The notes: generated by a model from the letters alone, not told the origin. Counted from the first letter of the stretch, positions 8,018 to 17,521 are shown. The stretch: DNA of 64,000 nt from Heliomarina sp018223035 (GCA_018223035.1 JAAEZD010000022.1:1-64000), one strand, 5' to 3'. Numbers and translations are program-made.

Positions 8018-9214
8018 ATGTCTGATGATATCTACAAAGATATAGCGCAAGCCTATGCCGCTGCGGCCGAAAAAGCTCCTGGCCTGAAATCGCGATTTAC
8101 GGCTGCCGGATTCGATCCGGCAGCCGTCACATCGGTGGCGGACCTCTCGCGACTTCCAGTGATGAAAAAAGAAGAGCTTCTGAAGATCCAGCGCGAGAAC
8201 CCGCCTTTCGGCGGATTCCTTGCCTCGGATCTGAAGGATATTGGACGGATCTACGTGTCCCCTGGCCCAATTTTCGAGCCGGCCCTTTCGGGCGAGGGAG
8301 GTCATGGCCTGGACCTGCTTTTCAAGGCGGCAGGCGTGGGGCCGGGGGATATCATCCTGAACACCTGGATGTATCATCTTGTGCCCGCAGGCTTGCTGTT
8401 CGACGAAGCGGCACAGGCCGCAGGTGCCACGGTGATTCCCGGCGGCGTGGGCAATACCGAGCTTCAGGCGCAGATCATCGTCGAAACCGGCGTGACTTCG
8501 ATCTGCGCCTCGACCGCGTTTTTCCTGACGCTGGCGGACAAGGTGATCGAAACCTATGGCCGCGACGCATGGAAGGTGAAGACAGCCTTCCTCGGCGGTG
8601 AGATGGGCGACTGGATGGCCAAGCGCCGCCGGATCGAGGCCGAATACGGCGTGTCCACCTGGGCCGCCTATGCCACCGCCGATCTAGGCCTTGTCGCCTA
8701 TGAGGATGGCGGCGAAGGCTATCTGGTTCATCCCGACCGCGTGGTGCAGATCTGCGATCCGGTCAGCGGCGAACAGGTCGCCCATGGCGAACCGGGCGAG
8801 GTTGTCGTGACCGCGCGCGATGCCACCTGGCCGATGATCCGGTTCGGCACCGGCGACAGCGCCTTTGCCCTGGAAAGCAACGCGGATGGCACCGTCAGCC
8901 GGATTTCAGCATTGCAGGGACGGGTCGGGGCAGCGGTCAAAGTGCGCGAGATTTTCGTTTATCCGCGCGTGGTTGAAGAAGTTGTCATCGGCACGCCGGG
9001 CGCAAAGGCCGCGCAGGCCGTGGTAACGCGCGAGAACGATCGCGACATGATCCGCCTCTCGCTTGTGCTGGAAGACGGTGCCGACGCTTCTGCTGCGGAA
9101 GCAGCCGCCGCCAAAAACTTCAAACTGCATACACGAATTCGTGTCGACGAAGTGAACATTGTTTCGGAACTACCCGAAAATGCAGAACTGATCGTCAACC
9201 AAAAGGACCGCTAA
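8018..9214 (+). CDS. PaaK-like adenylate-forming protein with degenerate ATP loop
   Basis: This 398-residue protein aligns by layout to phenylacetate-CoA ligases: an N-terminal region with LSRLPVMKKEELLKIQ, then YATADLGLVAYEDGG, GEVVVTARDATWPMIRFGTGD, and the mobile C-terminal domain. The phosphate-binding S-S-G-T-T-G loop is missing and replaced by YVSPGPIFEPALSG, as in a PaaK-like subgroup found near acyl-CoA genes. Whether it activates acids or does something else cannot be told. Two ATG codons lie in frame; 8018 is chosen because GAGGAGG at 8004-8010 is only one base from ATG 8012 but seven from 8018. It is the last gene before a terminator. Confidence 0.78.
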   Translation: MSDDIYKDIAQAYAAAAEKAPGLKSRFTAAGFDPAAVTSVADLSRLPVMKKEELLKIQRENPPFGGFLASDLKDIGRIYVSPGPIFEPALSGEGGHGLDLLFKAAGVGPGDIILNTWMYHLVPAGLLFDEAAQAAGATVIPGGVGNTELQAQIIVETGVTSICASTAFFLTLADKVIETYGRDAWKVKTAFLGGEMGDWMAKRRRIEAEYGVSTWAAYATADLGLVAYEDGGEGYLVHPDRVVQICDPVSGEQVAHGEPGEVVVTARDATWPMIRFGTGDSAFALESNADGTVSRISALQGRVGAAVKVREIFVYPRVVEEVVIGTPGAKAAQAVVTRENDRDMIRLSLVLEDGADASAAEAAAAKNFKLHTRIRVDEVNIVSELPENAELIVNQKDR

Positions 9215-9254
9215 GATCGGGTCTCGATCATTCGCGACAACCGCAGAAACAGAT

Positions 9255-9283
9255 GGGCGGCCGGGCAACCGGCCGCCCTCTTT
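9255..9283. terminator. Hairpin terminator between convergent genes
   Basis: GGGCGGCCGG and CCGGCCGCCC form a perfect 10-bp stem around a GCAA loop, followed by TCTTTCG. It sits between the stops of the PaaK-like gene and the oppositely directed flavin-enzyme gene and can serve both directions. Confidence 0.75.
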
Positions 9284-9285
9284 CG

Positions 9286-10251
9286 TCAGGAACAGAGCGC
9301 ATCTTTGGCGACCTGGTATTCCCGGTCGAGACGGTCGACGTAGTCCGCCGTGGTCATCACCTCTTTCACCGCTCCGATCCCCTGACCGCTGCCCCAGATG
9401 TCACGCCAGGCCTTGGGGCGAATGTCGCCGGTGGCCAGATCGAGTTTGTTGCCGATCCCGGCCAGGTTGTCCGGATCGAGACCGACCGCCCGCACCGACG
9501 GTTTCAGATAGTTGGCATGCACGCCGCTGAAATAGTCGGTATAGACAATATCATCGGCCCCGCCTTCGACGATCATTTGCTTGTACTCCTCCGACGCGAC
9601 CGCCTCGGTCATGGCAATGAAGGGGGATCCGATATACCCAAAATCCGCACCCATGGCCTGCGCCGCCAGAATTGAGCGCCCGGTCGCGATGGACCCGGAC
9701 AGGGCAAGCGGACCATCGAACCATTCCCGGATTTCCTGAACCAGCGCAAAGGGTGACAAGGCCCCGGCGTGGCCGCCAGCGCCGGCGCAGACCGCGATCA
9801 GGCCGTCGGCGCCCTTGTCGATCGCTTTCCTGGCGTATTTGTTGTTGATTACATCGTGCAGTACAGTGCCGCCGCACTCATGTGCCGCCTGGTTGACGTC
9901 TTCCCGTGCGCCCATTGATGTGATCCAGACAGGCACTTTCCAGCGCGCACATATTTCGACGTCCCGCTCAATCCGATCATTCGATCGATGGACGATCTGG
10001 TTGACCGCGAATGGCGCGGCGGGCCGATCGGGATTGGCCTGATTGTGCGCGTCAAGCTCTTCAGTGATGCGCTTGAGCCAGGCTTCAAGCAGCGGCGGTT
10101 CACCTTCGGACTCGCGTGCGTTCAGCGCCGGAAAGCTGCCGATGACGCCGGCTTTGCACTGGGCGACGACAAGATCCGGCCCGGACACCAGGAACATGGG
10201 CGAGCAGATCACAGGCAGGCGCAAGCGGCCGAGAGGGGTGTCGGAGTACAT
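9286..10251 (-). CDS. Nitronate monooxygenase/FabK-type FMN oxidoreductase
   Basis: A 321-residue TIM-barrel flavoprotein of the 2-nitropropane dioxygenase/FabK family. The signature AGAGGHAGALSPFALVQEI carries the family's active-site His, and LALSGSIATGRSILAAQAMGAD is the FMN phosphate-binding loop; PVICSPMFLVSG is the usual N terminus. Family members oxidise nitronates or reduce enoyl thioesters, and in a region of CoA metabolism the second is worth considering, but sequence alone does not decide. It stands alone on the minus strand, divergent from the crotonase gene at 10475. Confidence 0.86.
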   Translation of the reverse strand: MYSDTPLGRLRLPVICSPMFLVSGPDLVVAQCKAGVIGSFPALNARESEGEPPLLEAWLKRITEELDAHNQANPDRPAAPFAVNQIVHRSNDRIERDVEICARWKVPVWITSMGAREDVNQAAHECGGTVLHDVINNKYARKAIDKGADGLIAVCAGAGGHAGALSPFALVQEIREWFDGPLALSGSIATGRSILAAQAMGADFGYIGSPFIAMTEAVASEEYKQMIVEGGADDIVYTDYFSGVHANYLKPSVRAVGLDPDNLAGIGNKLDLATGDIRPKAWRDIWGSGQGIGAVKEVMTTADYVDRLDREYQVAKDALCS

Positions 10252-10474
10252 TGTCTATTTCTTCTTTGCTGTTTCAACAGGGGGTGCCGAGGCCCGTAGC
10301 CGTGACGGGCGCGCATGGGAAGGGAAGCCGAAAAAACGTGCCAGCAGACCGCAAGGAAATACACAGAACGGGTGAATTTTACACATGTCTGATTTTCCGC
10401 ACCGGACTATTGCCCGTCGCTCAATGCCACTCCTATCGTGTTCCATGCTAGCCCATTCCTGGGAGGAGGAAGCG

Positions 10475-11245
10475 GTGCCATTGCTCTACAGCCGCTCGGA
10501 AAGCGTTGGTCGGATGACTTTCGATTTTCCCGAGAAGAAGAATGCCCTTGATCAAGACGCACGCAAAGAGATGGAACGCATCGTCACCCAGGTGCGCGAC
10601 GATGACCGCGTGCGCGCGCTGTTGATCACGGGTGCCGGGGGCGCGTTTTGCGCCGGAGGCGATATCAGCACCTTCGCCGGTTCTTCGCCTGTGGCCATGC
10701 GGGACCGCATGAAACAACAGCACCGCGTAACCCGGATGCTATATGATCTTGAAAAGCCGGTCGTCGCGGCGGTTGCCGGGCCGGCCTTTGGCGTGGGGTT
10801 CAACATTGCGCTTCTGGCTGACGTGATCCTGGCCGCGCCCTCGGCCCGCTTTTGCCAGGCCTATGCGCGCGTGGCGATCGTGCCCGACGGTGGCGGGCTT
10901 TACTTGCTGGCGCGGACGGTCGGGACGCAGCGGGCGAAGGCGATGTTCCTGACGGCCCAGGTGATCGATGCCCAAGAGGCGCACGACCTTGGGATCGTCC
11001 ACGCAATCCACGAAGAAGACGCGCTCGACGCAGAGGCCGATGCGCTGGCCGTGCGTCTGGCCGAAGGGCCGACCCGAGCCTTTGGGCTGGGCAAGTCGAT
11101 GCTGAACCGTGGCATGGATTGCGATTTCGCGACCTATCTCGAGATCGAGGCAACCGCCGAAGCCCATATCATGCAGACCGCAGATCACCGCGAGGCGGTC
11201 GCCTCTTTCAAGGAAAAGCGCCCGCCGGGCTTTGTCGGATCATGA
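10475..11245 (+). CDS. Enoyl-CoA hydratase/isomerase, PaaG-like
   Basis: A 256-residue crotonase-fold protein. Oxyanion-hole stretches are GAGGAFCAGGDIS and GPAFGVGFNIALLADV. Instead of the hydratase P-E motif it has ARVAIVPDGGGLYLLART, the P-D-G-G form of PaaG-like isomerases and related hydratases. The frame is open from 10385, but GTG 10475 is preceded by GGAGGAGGA at 10462-10470 and gives the normal family N terminus (PLLYSRSESVGRMTF). It is the first gene of the operon running to 18655, and the CaiB gene overlaps its stop (ATGA). Confidence 0.88.
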   Translation: MPLLYSRSESVGRMTFDFPEKKNALDQDARKEMERIVTQVRDDDRVRALLITGAGGAFCAGGDISTFAGSSPVAMRDRMKQQHRVTRMLYDLEKPVVAAVAGPAFGVGFNIALLADVILAAPSARFCQAYARVAIVPDGGGLYLLARTVGTQRAKAMFLTAQVIDAQEAHDLGIVHAIHEEDALDAEADALAVRLAEGPTRAFGLGKSMLNRGMDCDFATYLEIEATAEAHIMQTADHREAVASFKEKRPPGFVGS

Positions 11246-12432
11246 ACGCGGCGCCCGATTGTGGCCCGCTGGCCGGTCTTCGGGTGATCGACCTCGGGCA
11301 GGTCTACCTTGGGCCCTATTGCGGTCTGATGTTCGCGCTCATGGGGGCCGAGGTCATCAAGGTCGAGCCGCCCGGCGGCGACAGTATCCGCGGCATCGCG
11401 GGCGGGCGCGAGAACCCCGCAGCGATGATGCTCAATTCCAGCAAACAGAGCGTGACGCTTGATCTGGGGTCCGAGGGCGGGCGCAGCGCCCTGCTGGCGC
11501 TGGCAGATTCGGCCGATGTTCTAATCGAGAATTTCCGTCCCGGTACGATGGAGAAACTGGGGCTGGGGTGGGAAACACTCTGTGCCCGCAATCCGCGCCT
11601 GGTCATGGGGTCAGGAAAGGGTTACGCGGCCGATTCCGTCTATCGCGATGCGCCGGCGATGGATTTTCCTATTCAGGCCCTGACCGGGCTGATGTCGGTG
11701 ACCGGGTTTCCCGATGGTCCGCCGGTGAAATGCGGCGCAGCGATCACCGATTTTCTGGGCGGTATCCACCTTTTTGGTGGCATTATGGCGGCGTTGCATG
11801 CGCGCGGCGCGACAGGGCGCGGGGACTTTGTCCAGATCGCGATGCAGGACGTCACGCACCACGCGCTGGCGTCGAATATCGCAAGCTATCTGCTGGCGCC
11901 TGACGGGTTCGCCGACCGGGCCGGCAACAGTCAGGCCGTGCTCAAGGTCGCACCCTACGACCTGTTTCCGGCGCGCGACGGGCAGGTGGCCATCATGTGC
12001 CTGAATGATCGCCACTGGCAGCAGCTGACCCGGGCCATGGGTCGCCCTGATCTGGCCGAAGATCCCGAACTGGCCGCGGGACCCGCGCGCTGCGCGCGGC
12101 GTGCCCAAGTCGATGGCTGGGTGACGGCGTGGACCTCAAGTCAGACCCGCGCCGAGATTTTCGCGGCCCTGAGCAGCGCACATGTGCCGGGCGCCCCGGT
12201 GCGCACGCTCGCTGAGGTGGTGTCGGACGATGACATGCGCGCCCGCGGCATGATCCATGACCTTCCGCATCCAGACCTGGGCACGGTCCCTGTTCCAGGG
12301 CTGCCGATGCGTTTCGCGGCTCACCCACAGGTCGCCCCTATCCCCGCACCAACCGTAGGCGCCGATACGGCGCGCATCCTGGCCGCGCTGGAACAGGACC
12401 TGCCCTCTGCTCAATCAAAGGACACCTACTGA
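11242..12432 (+). CDS. CaiB/BaiF family III CoA-transferase
   Basis: The 396-residue protein starts at ATG 11242, overlapping the crotonase stop. It has LAGLRVIDLGQVYLGPYCG, the IENFRPGTMEKLGLGW stretch and the catalytic Asp of ITDFLGG. The racemase His motif GHDLNY is absent (APAMDFPIQALTG), so CoA transfer from a carrier such as succinyl-CoA to a free acid is the better guess. It can activate the acid brought in by the TRAP system at the end of this operon, feeding the two dehydrogenases directly downstream. Confidence 0.9.
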   Translation: MNAAPDCGPLAGLRVIDLGQVYLGPYCGLMFALMGAEVIKVEPPGGDSIRGIAGGRENPAAMMLNSSKQSVTLDLGSEGGRSALLALADSADVLIENFRPGTMEKLGLGWETLCARNPRLVMGSGKGYAADSVYRDAPAMDFPIQALTGLMSVTGFPDGPPVKCGAAITDFLGGIHLFGGIMAALHARGATGRGDFVQIAMQDVTHHALASNIASYLLAPDGFADRAGNSQAVLKVAPYDLFPARDGQVAIMCLNDRHWQQLTRAMGRPDLAEDPELAAGPARCARRAQVDGWVTAWTSSQTRAEIFAALSSAHVPGAPVRTLAEVVSDDDMRARGMIHDLPHPDLGTVPVPGLPMRFAAHPQVAPIPAPTVGADTARILAALEQDLPSAQSKDTY

Positions 12433-12433
12433 C

Positions 12434-13609
12434 ATGTTCAAGCTCGATCCGGAATTGGAGGATTTTCGCAACGAGGCACGCAAGCTGGCTGAGCGCGAGT
12501 TTGCTCCCAGGGCCGCCCATTGGGACGAAGCCGAAGAGTTTCCAGCCGCGAACCGCGACAAGCTGGCCGAACTTGGCTATCTGGGAATGTTCATCCCTGA
12601 AGAATACGGCGGCTCCGGCGCGCCAGTGATCCAGGGCACGGTGTTTCTGGAAGAAATGGCGCGGGTCTGTTTCAACACGGCGCTGGTCTCGCAACTCTAC
12701 CTGAACGGCCCATCCCGGGCAATCAGCGTTCTGGGCAGCGACGAGCAGAAAAAGCGGTTCCTGCCAGACATGGTGGCCGGCAAGAAATTCATCGCAATCG
12801 CCATCAGCGAGCCAGAGGCGGGGTCGGCGGTGACAGACCTGCGCACCACGGCCACAAGGGACGGCGACGGATGGGTGCTGAATGGCAACAAATGCTGGTC
12901 CACGGGCGCCCATGTGGCCGATTATGCGCTGGTCTTCTGCCGTTTCGGCAAGGCCAGCGGGGCGAAGGGGATTGGTGCCTTTGTCGTCGATCTGAAGAAG
13001 CCGGGCGCGCGGATCGGCCACATATCGCTGAAGATGGGTGGCCGGGGGCTGACCGAGGCCGAGATTATCCTTGAAAACTACAAGGCCGGTCCCGAGGATG
13101 TGCTGGTCGAAGGGGACCCGGAAAGCTCGCGCTCCTTCGCGCTGTTGATGAGCAGTTTCGGACCCGAGCGGGTGGGCAACGCAGCGATGTGCGTGGGGCT
13201 GGCGCAGGGCGCTTTCGATGCTGCAAAGTCGTATTCCGAGATTCGCCATCAGTTCGGGCGCCCGATCAAGGAATTCCAGGGCCTGCAATGGAAAATCGCC
13301 GACATGGCCACACAGATCCATGCTGCGCGTCTGATGGTCTATCGGGCCGCGACCAACCCCGCGCCGAACGGCTTTCCCGATCCGATGGATGCGACCATGG
13401 CCAAGCTTTACGCCAACGAAATGGCGCAGAGGGTCACGAACGAAGCGCTGCAGATCCACGGTCACAATGGTTACACGCGCGAATACCCGCTGGAACGTAT
13501 GGTGCGTGACGCGCGCGGCTTCGCGCTTGGCGGTGGCACCGTCGAAATCCTGCGCAATACGATCGCCGCCATGGTCTACGGCCACAGCTTCGACCAGCGG
13601 CGGGGGTAG
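12434..13609 (+). CDS. Acyl-CoA dehydrogenase
   Basis: A 391-residue acyl-CoA dehydrogenase. The beta domain has AIAISEPEAGSAVTDLRTTA and LNGNKCWSTGAHVADYA; the C terminus has QIHGHNGYTREYPLERMVRD and LGGGTVEILRNTIA. The MCAD-type Glu is replaced by Gly. It begins one base after the CaiB stop and is followed five bases later by a second dehydrogenase that resembles it (both carry IPEEYGGxG and GY-EYPLERMVRD-like stretches), so the two look like a tandem pair of full-length subunits. Confidence 0.92.
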   Translation: MFKLDPELEDFRNEARKLAEREFAPRAAHWDEAEEFPAANRDKLAELGYLGMFIPEEYGGSGAPVIQGTVFLEEMARVCFNTALVSQLYLNGPSRAISVLGSDEQKKRFLPDMVAGKKFIAIAISEPEAGSAVTDLRTTATRDGDGWVLNGNKCWSTGAHVADYALVFCRFGKASGAKGIGAFVVDLKKPGARIGHISLKMGGRGLTEAEIILENYKAGPEDVLVEGDPESSRSFALLMSSFGPERVGNAAMCVGLAQGAFDAAKSYSEIRHQFGRPIKEFQGLQWKIADMATQIHAARLMVYRAATNPAPNGFPDPMDATMAKLYANEMAQRVTNEALQIHGHNGYTREYPLERMVRDARGFALGGGTVEILRNTIAAMVYGHSFDQRRG

Positions 13610-13614
13610 GGCGG

Positions 13615-14769
13615 ATGCATCCCTCGTTGCTAACGACAGAACAGGTCGCTCTCAAGGATGCCGCGCGCAAACTGGCGCTCGGGGAATTCCGGGACCGCGC
13701 CGCACGCTGGGACCGCGACGGCATCTACCCCGAGGAAAACCACCATCGCCTGGGCGCGCTTGGCTATCTGGGCATGACCATTCCCGAAGAATACGGCGGT
13801 GGCGGTACGCCGCTGGTGGATTGCTATCTCGTGATCGAAGAACTGGCCAAGGTGGATTTCAATACCGCGCTGATCGTTCACGATCAGAACGTCTCGCCCC
13901 GGATCATCGCCACCTGCGGCAGCGAGGCGTTGAAGCAGGCTTTCCTGCCCCGCTTCGCCGCGGGCGAGATCGAATGCGCGATCTCCTGGTCCGAGCCCGA
14001 GGCCGGGTCGGACGCCACCGCGGTGACGACATCGCTGCGCCCGGACGGGGACGGGTTTGTGCTGAACGGCGGCAAGATCTTTACCACTTTCGGCGACAGG
14101 GCCGATTACCTTCTGGTCTATGCTCGGTTCTGCGAAAGCAAAGGCGCGCGAGGCATCGGAACCGTTTTGGTGCACCGCAAAAGCCCCGGCGTTTCGGTCC
14201 ATATTCTTGAACAGAAGATGGGCGCGCGCGGCTGCAACGAATGCGAGATCCATTTCGACGATGTGCGGGTGCCGTCCGAAAACGTCGTGACCGAAGGGCT
14301 GGCCGGCAACTCCAGCGGCTTTGTCCGCCCGCTGGGTGTCTATAACGCCACGCGCGTCGGCATGGGGATACTGGCGCTTGGTGTCGCCGAGGGGGCGTTC
14401 GACCTTGCACGCGACTACATGAAGACCCGCCGGCAATTCGGCAAGGCGCTGTCCGAGATGCAGGGGCTGCAATGGATGATGTCGGACATGAAGGTGCAGA
14501 TCGAGGCCGCGCGGTCGTTGTGTTATACGGCGCTGTCGCTGATCGACCGCGGCCAGCCCGATCCAACATTGTCTTCGATCGCCAAGGTTCAGGCCACCGA
14601 AATGGCACAGCGCGTCACCCATGACGCCATGCAGATGTTCGGTGGCTACGGCTATTTCGGTTCGCTTCCGTTGGAGCGGATGGTGAGGGATGTGCGGATG
14701 CTGACGATCACCGGGGGAACGACCCAGATACATAAGAACGGGATTGCTCGGGCGCTGTTCACTGACTGA
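13615..14769 (+). CDS. Acyl-CoA dehydrogenase
   Basis: A 384-residue acyl-CoA dehydrogenase, full length, with AISWSEPEAGSDATAVTTSL, NGGKIFTTFGDRADY, QFGKALSEMQGLQWMMSDM and MFGGYGYFGSLPLERMVRD. The C-terminal motif reads ITGGTTQIHKN, again without the canonical Glu. The alternative frame opened at 13389 on the same strand is a shadow of the previous gene. It may work with 12434-13609 as a heteromer or act on the next chain length. The crotonase gene starts 28 bases after its stop. Confidence 0.92.
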   Translation: MHPSLLTTEQVALKDAARKLALGEFRDRAARWDRDGIYPEENHHRLGALGYLGMTIPEEYGGGGTPLVDCYLVIEELAKVDFNTALIVHDQNVSPRIIATCGSEALKQAFLPRFAAGEIECAISWSEPEAGSDATAVTTSLRPDGDGFVLNGGKIFTTFGDRADYLLVYARFCESKGARGIGTVLVHRKSPGVSVHILEQKMGARGCNECEIHFDDVRVPSENVVTEGLAGNSSGFVRPLGVYNATRVGMGILALGVAEGAFDLARDYMKTRRQFGKALSEMQGLQWMMSDMKVQIEAARSLCYTALSLIDRGQPDPTLSSIAKVQATEMAQRVTHDAMQMFGGYGYFGSLPLERMVRDVRMLTITGGTTQIHKNGIARALFTD

Positions 14770-14797
14770 CGAATCTTCGCCAAAGGGAGGGGTGGTC

Positions 14798-15574
14798 ATG
14801 ACAAGCGATATCACTGTGGAACACTCAGAAGGTCTGGCCGTCGTGTCGTTGAACCGGCCCGACAAGCTGAATGCGCTGACCCTCGACATGCGCGTCGAAC
14901 TCCTGGACGCGTTTCGCGATATCCAAACTGACCCGCGGATTCGCGCCGTATTACTGCGGGCCGAGGGCCGCGCTTTTTGTGCGGGTGCGGATATTTCGAC
15001 CATGGGCAAGGACGATGTCTGGGGTGATCGGGCGCGCTTGTACAGGGCGCACCAGATGATCCTTTCCATATTCAATTGCGAGAAGCCTGTGGTTGCCGCG
15101 GTGCGCGGTCCGGCGGTCGGGATCGGTCTGAGCATGGCGCTCGCCTGCGACGTTATCCTGCTCTCCGAGACGGCAAGATTCGGTCAGGTTTTTCGCAAGA
15201 TCGGGCTGGCCCCCGATGGCGGCGCGGCGTTTTTCCTTCAGAATCTGATCGGTCGGCAACGTGCGACGGACCTTGCCTTCTCAGCGCGGATGGTGCCGGC
15301 GGATGAAGCCCTGAGCCTGGGATTGGCAAGCCAGGTTCATCCCGATGATGCCCTCGACCGGGCGGCCCTGGACTATGCGACAGACCTGGCCGCGGGGCCA
15401 ACCTTTGCCCTGGCCGGTACCAAGCGGCTGATGCGCGCCGCGATGCAACCGTCTCTGGAGAGCTTTCTTGAAACAGAAGCCATCATTCAGGGGCAAATCA
15501 TCAAGAGCGCGGATCACGCCGAAGGCATCGACGCCTTTCTGAGCAAGAGAAAACCGGTTTTCCGTGGCGTATGA
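14798..15574 (+). CDS. Enoyl-CoA hydratase/isomerase, PaaG-like
   Basis: This 258-residue crotonase-fold protein has SLNRPDKLNALTLDMRVEL, AEGRAFCAGADIST and GPAVGIGLSMALACDV. The active-site segment is RKIGLAPDGGAAFFL, the P-D-G-G form as in the protein at 10475. ATG 14798 with GGGAGG upstream is preferred over the upstream in-frame ATG at 14744, which lies inside the dehydrogenase gene. The transporter genes follow, with an ATGA overlap if the longest DctQ start is used. Confidence 0.9.
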   Translation: MTSDITVEHSEGLAVVSLNRPDKLNALTLDMRVELLDAFRDIQTDPRIRAVLLRAEGRAFCAGADISTMGKDDVWGDRARLYRAHQMILSIFNCEKPVVAAVRGPAVGIGLSMALACDVILLSETARFGQVFRKIGLAPDGGAAFFLQNLIGRQRATDLAFSARMVPADEALSLGLASQVHPDDALDRAALDYATDLAAGPTFALAGTKRLMRAAMQPSLESFLETEAIIQGQIIKSADHAEGIDAFLSKRKPVFRGV

Positions 15575-15615
15575 CCAAGCGGATTGGCCCTTTTTACGAC
15601 AGGGAAGAGATAGTG

Positions 15616-16137
15616 ATGGAAACAGTCATTGCACGACTTGGCAGGGTGTCGCGGATTATCACCTATATTGCGACTGCCCTGGCGGCCCTGATGATGGTCC
15701 ACGTCACGCTCGATGTCATCCTGAGCCAGTTCATCGCCGAGCCCCTGCCGGGCACGGTGGATTACGTGTCGTATTATTACATGGTCGGGCTGGTCTTTCT
15801 GCCGCTTCCCTTCGTCGAATACACCAACGAGCACATCAAGGTCGACCTGATCCACGATCTGCTCCCGACGGGGGCGAGGACCGCTCTCGACATGCTGGCT
15901 CTGGCGCTGTCTGCGGTGTTCTACGGGCTGCTCACCTGGCAGACCTGGATCGATGCCGTCGAAAAATACCTCATCGGCGAGCAATCCATGGGCATGGCGG
16001 CGGTGACCGTCTGGCCCGGTCGCTTCTGTCTGCCTCTTGGTGCGGGGCTGATGGTTCTGCTCTTGCTGGCCAAGCTGATCCAGAGGCCTTTCACCGACGC
16101 TGGCATGGCCGGCCCCAATCACGACATGTACGAATAG
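15616..16137 (+). CDS. dctQ: TRAP transporter small permease (DctQ)
   Basis: A 173-residue membrane protein with four predicted membrane helices (around IITYIATALAALMMVHVTL, YYMVGLVFLPLPFVEY, LDMLALALSAVFYGLL and LPLGAGLMVLLLLAK), the DctQ layout. It stabilises the large permease of a sodium-coupled TRAP carboxylate importer. The frame is open from 15571, overlapping the crotonase stop; ATG 15616 is preferred because GGGAAGAGA lies just upstream. DctM and DctP follow at once. Confidence 0.86.
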   Translation: METVIARLGRVSRIITYIATALAALMMVHVTLDVILSQFIAEPLPGTVDYVSYYYMVGLVFLPLPFVEYTNEHIKVDLIHDLLPTGARTALDMLALALSAVFYGLLTWQTWIDAVEKYLIGEQSMGMAAVTVWPGRFCLPLGAGLMVLLLLAKLIQRPFTDAGMAGPNHDMYE

Positions 16138-16147
16138 GAGTGGAACG

Positions 16148-17455
16148 GTGAGCTTTTTCCAGATCGGCCTTTGCGGCATCGTTTCTGTCATCCTGCTGGT
16201 CTTGCTGCGCGTTCCGATCGCGGTCGCGCTGGGTATCGTGTCCTTCTTCGGGTTCTGGGCGATGCTGGGAAGCGGCGCGGCTTTCGGCCTGCTGACGGCG
16301 GTGCCCTATGATTTTGCCGCGCACTGGACCCTCAGTTCGATCCCGATGTTCCTGTTGATGGGATACGTCTGTTACCAGACCGACATCACGCGCGGGATCT
16401 TCAAGGCCGCCCGGGTCTGGCTGTCATTCCTGCCGGGCGGGCTGGCGGTCGCCAGCGTGGGCGGCGCGGCGCTGTTTTCGGCGGCGGCCGGCTCCAGCCT
16501 GGCCTGCGCCGCGGCAATGGGCCGGATCGCGGTGCCGGAAATGCTGAAGCGCGACTACGATCCCGGGCTGAGTACCGCCGTGGTTGCCGCAGCCGGCACC
16601 ATGGGGTCGCTCATCCCGCCGAGCATCCTTCTGATCATCTACGGTATTTTTGCCGAGGTCGCGATCAGCAAGCTGTTTCTGGCCGCGATCGTGCCGGGCG
16701 TACTGACGATGCTGGGGTACTGGGCCGTGATCATCGTTCGTGTGTGGATCAATCCCGCGCTCGCGCCGTCGCTCGACGAAAGCGCGACATGGTCCGAACG
16801 GCTGGAGGCCCTGAGCGAGACATGGCCCGTGATCTTGCTGGTGGTGGGCGTTTTCGGCGGTCTGTTCACCGGGATATTCACACCCACGCAGGCCGGGGCT
16901 GTCGGGGCGGCGTTGTCCTTCGTGATTGCGGCGGCGCGCGGCACCCTGAACTGGAAAGTTTCCAGGATCGCGCTGATGGACACTGCAAAAATGACTGCGG
17001 CGATCTTCATCATCGCGGTCGGTGCCAACCTGTTTTCGAGGTTTCTGGCGATCAGCGGTATCCCCGAAGCGATGACCGACCTGGTGATTGATATGGGGGC
17101 CAGCTATGTGATGCTGGTTTTCGGCACGGCCGTGATCTTTTGTCTGCTGGGCATGATCCTCGATCCGCTGGGCATCCTGCTGCTGACGCTGCCGATCCTT
17201 CTGCCGATCTACGAGGCGAACCATATCAGCCTGATCTGGCTGGGCGTGCTTGCAACCAAGCTGGTCGAGATGGCTCTGATCACCCCACCGGTGGGGCTGA
17301 ACGTGTTCGTGATCAAGGGCATCGTCGGTGATGCGGTCCCGATTTCACTGATTTTCAAGGGTGTTTTGTGGTTTTTGGCTGCGGATGTGGTGGTCCTGAT
17401 CATCATGGTCGCCTTTCCCGAACTGATCATGTTCCTGCCAGAGCTCGGCAACTGA
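16148..17455 (+). CDS. dctM: TRAP transporter large permease (DctM)
   Basis: This 435-residue polytopic protein matches the DctM subunit of TRAP transporters: about twelve hydrophobic helices with the conserved GSLIPPSILLIIYGI and LITPPVGLNVFVIKGI hairpin loops. It starts with GTG 16148, with AGGAGTG ten bases upstream. Together with DctQ before it and DctP after it, it forms a complete importer for organic acids, probably the substrate of the enzymes upstream in the same operon. Confidence 0.94.
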   Translation: MSFFQIGLCGIVSVILLVLLRVPIAVALGIVSFFGFWAMLGSGAAFGLLTAVPYDFAAHWTLSSIPMFLLMGYVCYQTDITRGIFKAARVWLSFLPGGLAVASVGGAALFSAAAGSSLACAAAMGRIAVPEMLKRDYDPGLSTAVVAAAGTMGSLIPPSILLIIYGIFAEVAISKLFLAAIVPGVLTMLGYWAVIIVRVWINPALAPSLDESATWSERLEALSETWPVILLVVGVFGGLFTGIFTPTQAGAVGAALSFVIAAARGTLNWKVSRIALMDTAKMTAAIFIIAVGANLFSRFLAISGIPEAMTDLVIDMGASYVMLVFGTAVIFCLLGMILDPLGILLLTLPILLPIYEANHISLIWLGVLATKLVEMALITPPVGLNVFVIKGIVGDAVPISLIFKGVLWFLAADVVVLIIMVAFPELIMFLPELGN

Positions 17456-17479
17456 TTTGGCCATCCCGGCCGTGACGAA

Positions 17480-17497
17480 CCCCGCGCAATAGCGGGG
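17480..17497 (+). repeat. Intercistronic hairpin dctM-dctP
   Basis: CCCCGC and GCGGGG pair around a short GCAATA loop in the 66-base gap between dctM and dctP. There is no T-tract, so it is more likely an RNA-stability or processing element than a strong terminator. It would fit the need for more receptor than permease. Confidence 0.45.
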
Positions 17498-17521
17498 TCT
17501 TGAAAAAGAGGAGGAGACCAC

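Noticed and set aside
13630..15135. A 501-codon minus-strand open frame
   Set aside because: It is antisense to a well-supported acyl-CoA dehydrogenase and crotonase.
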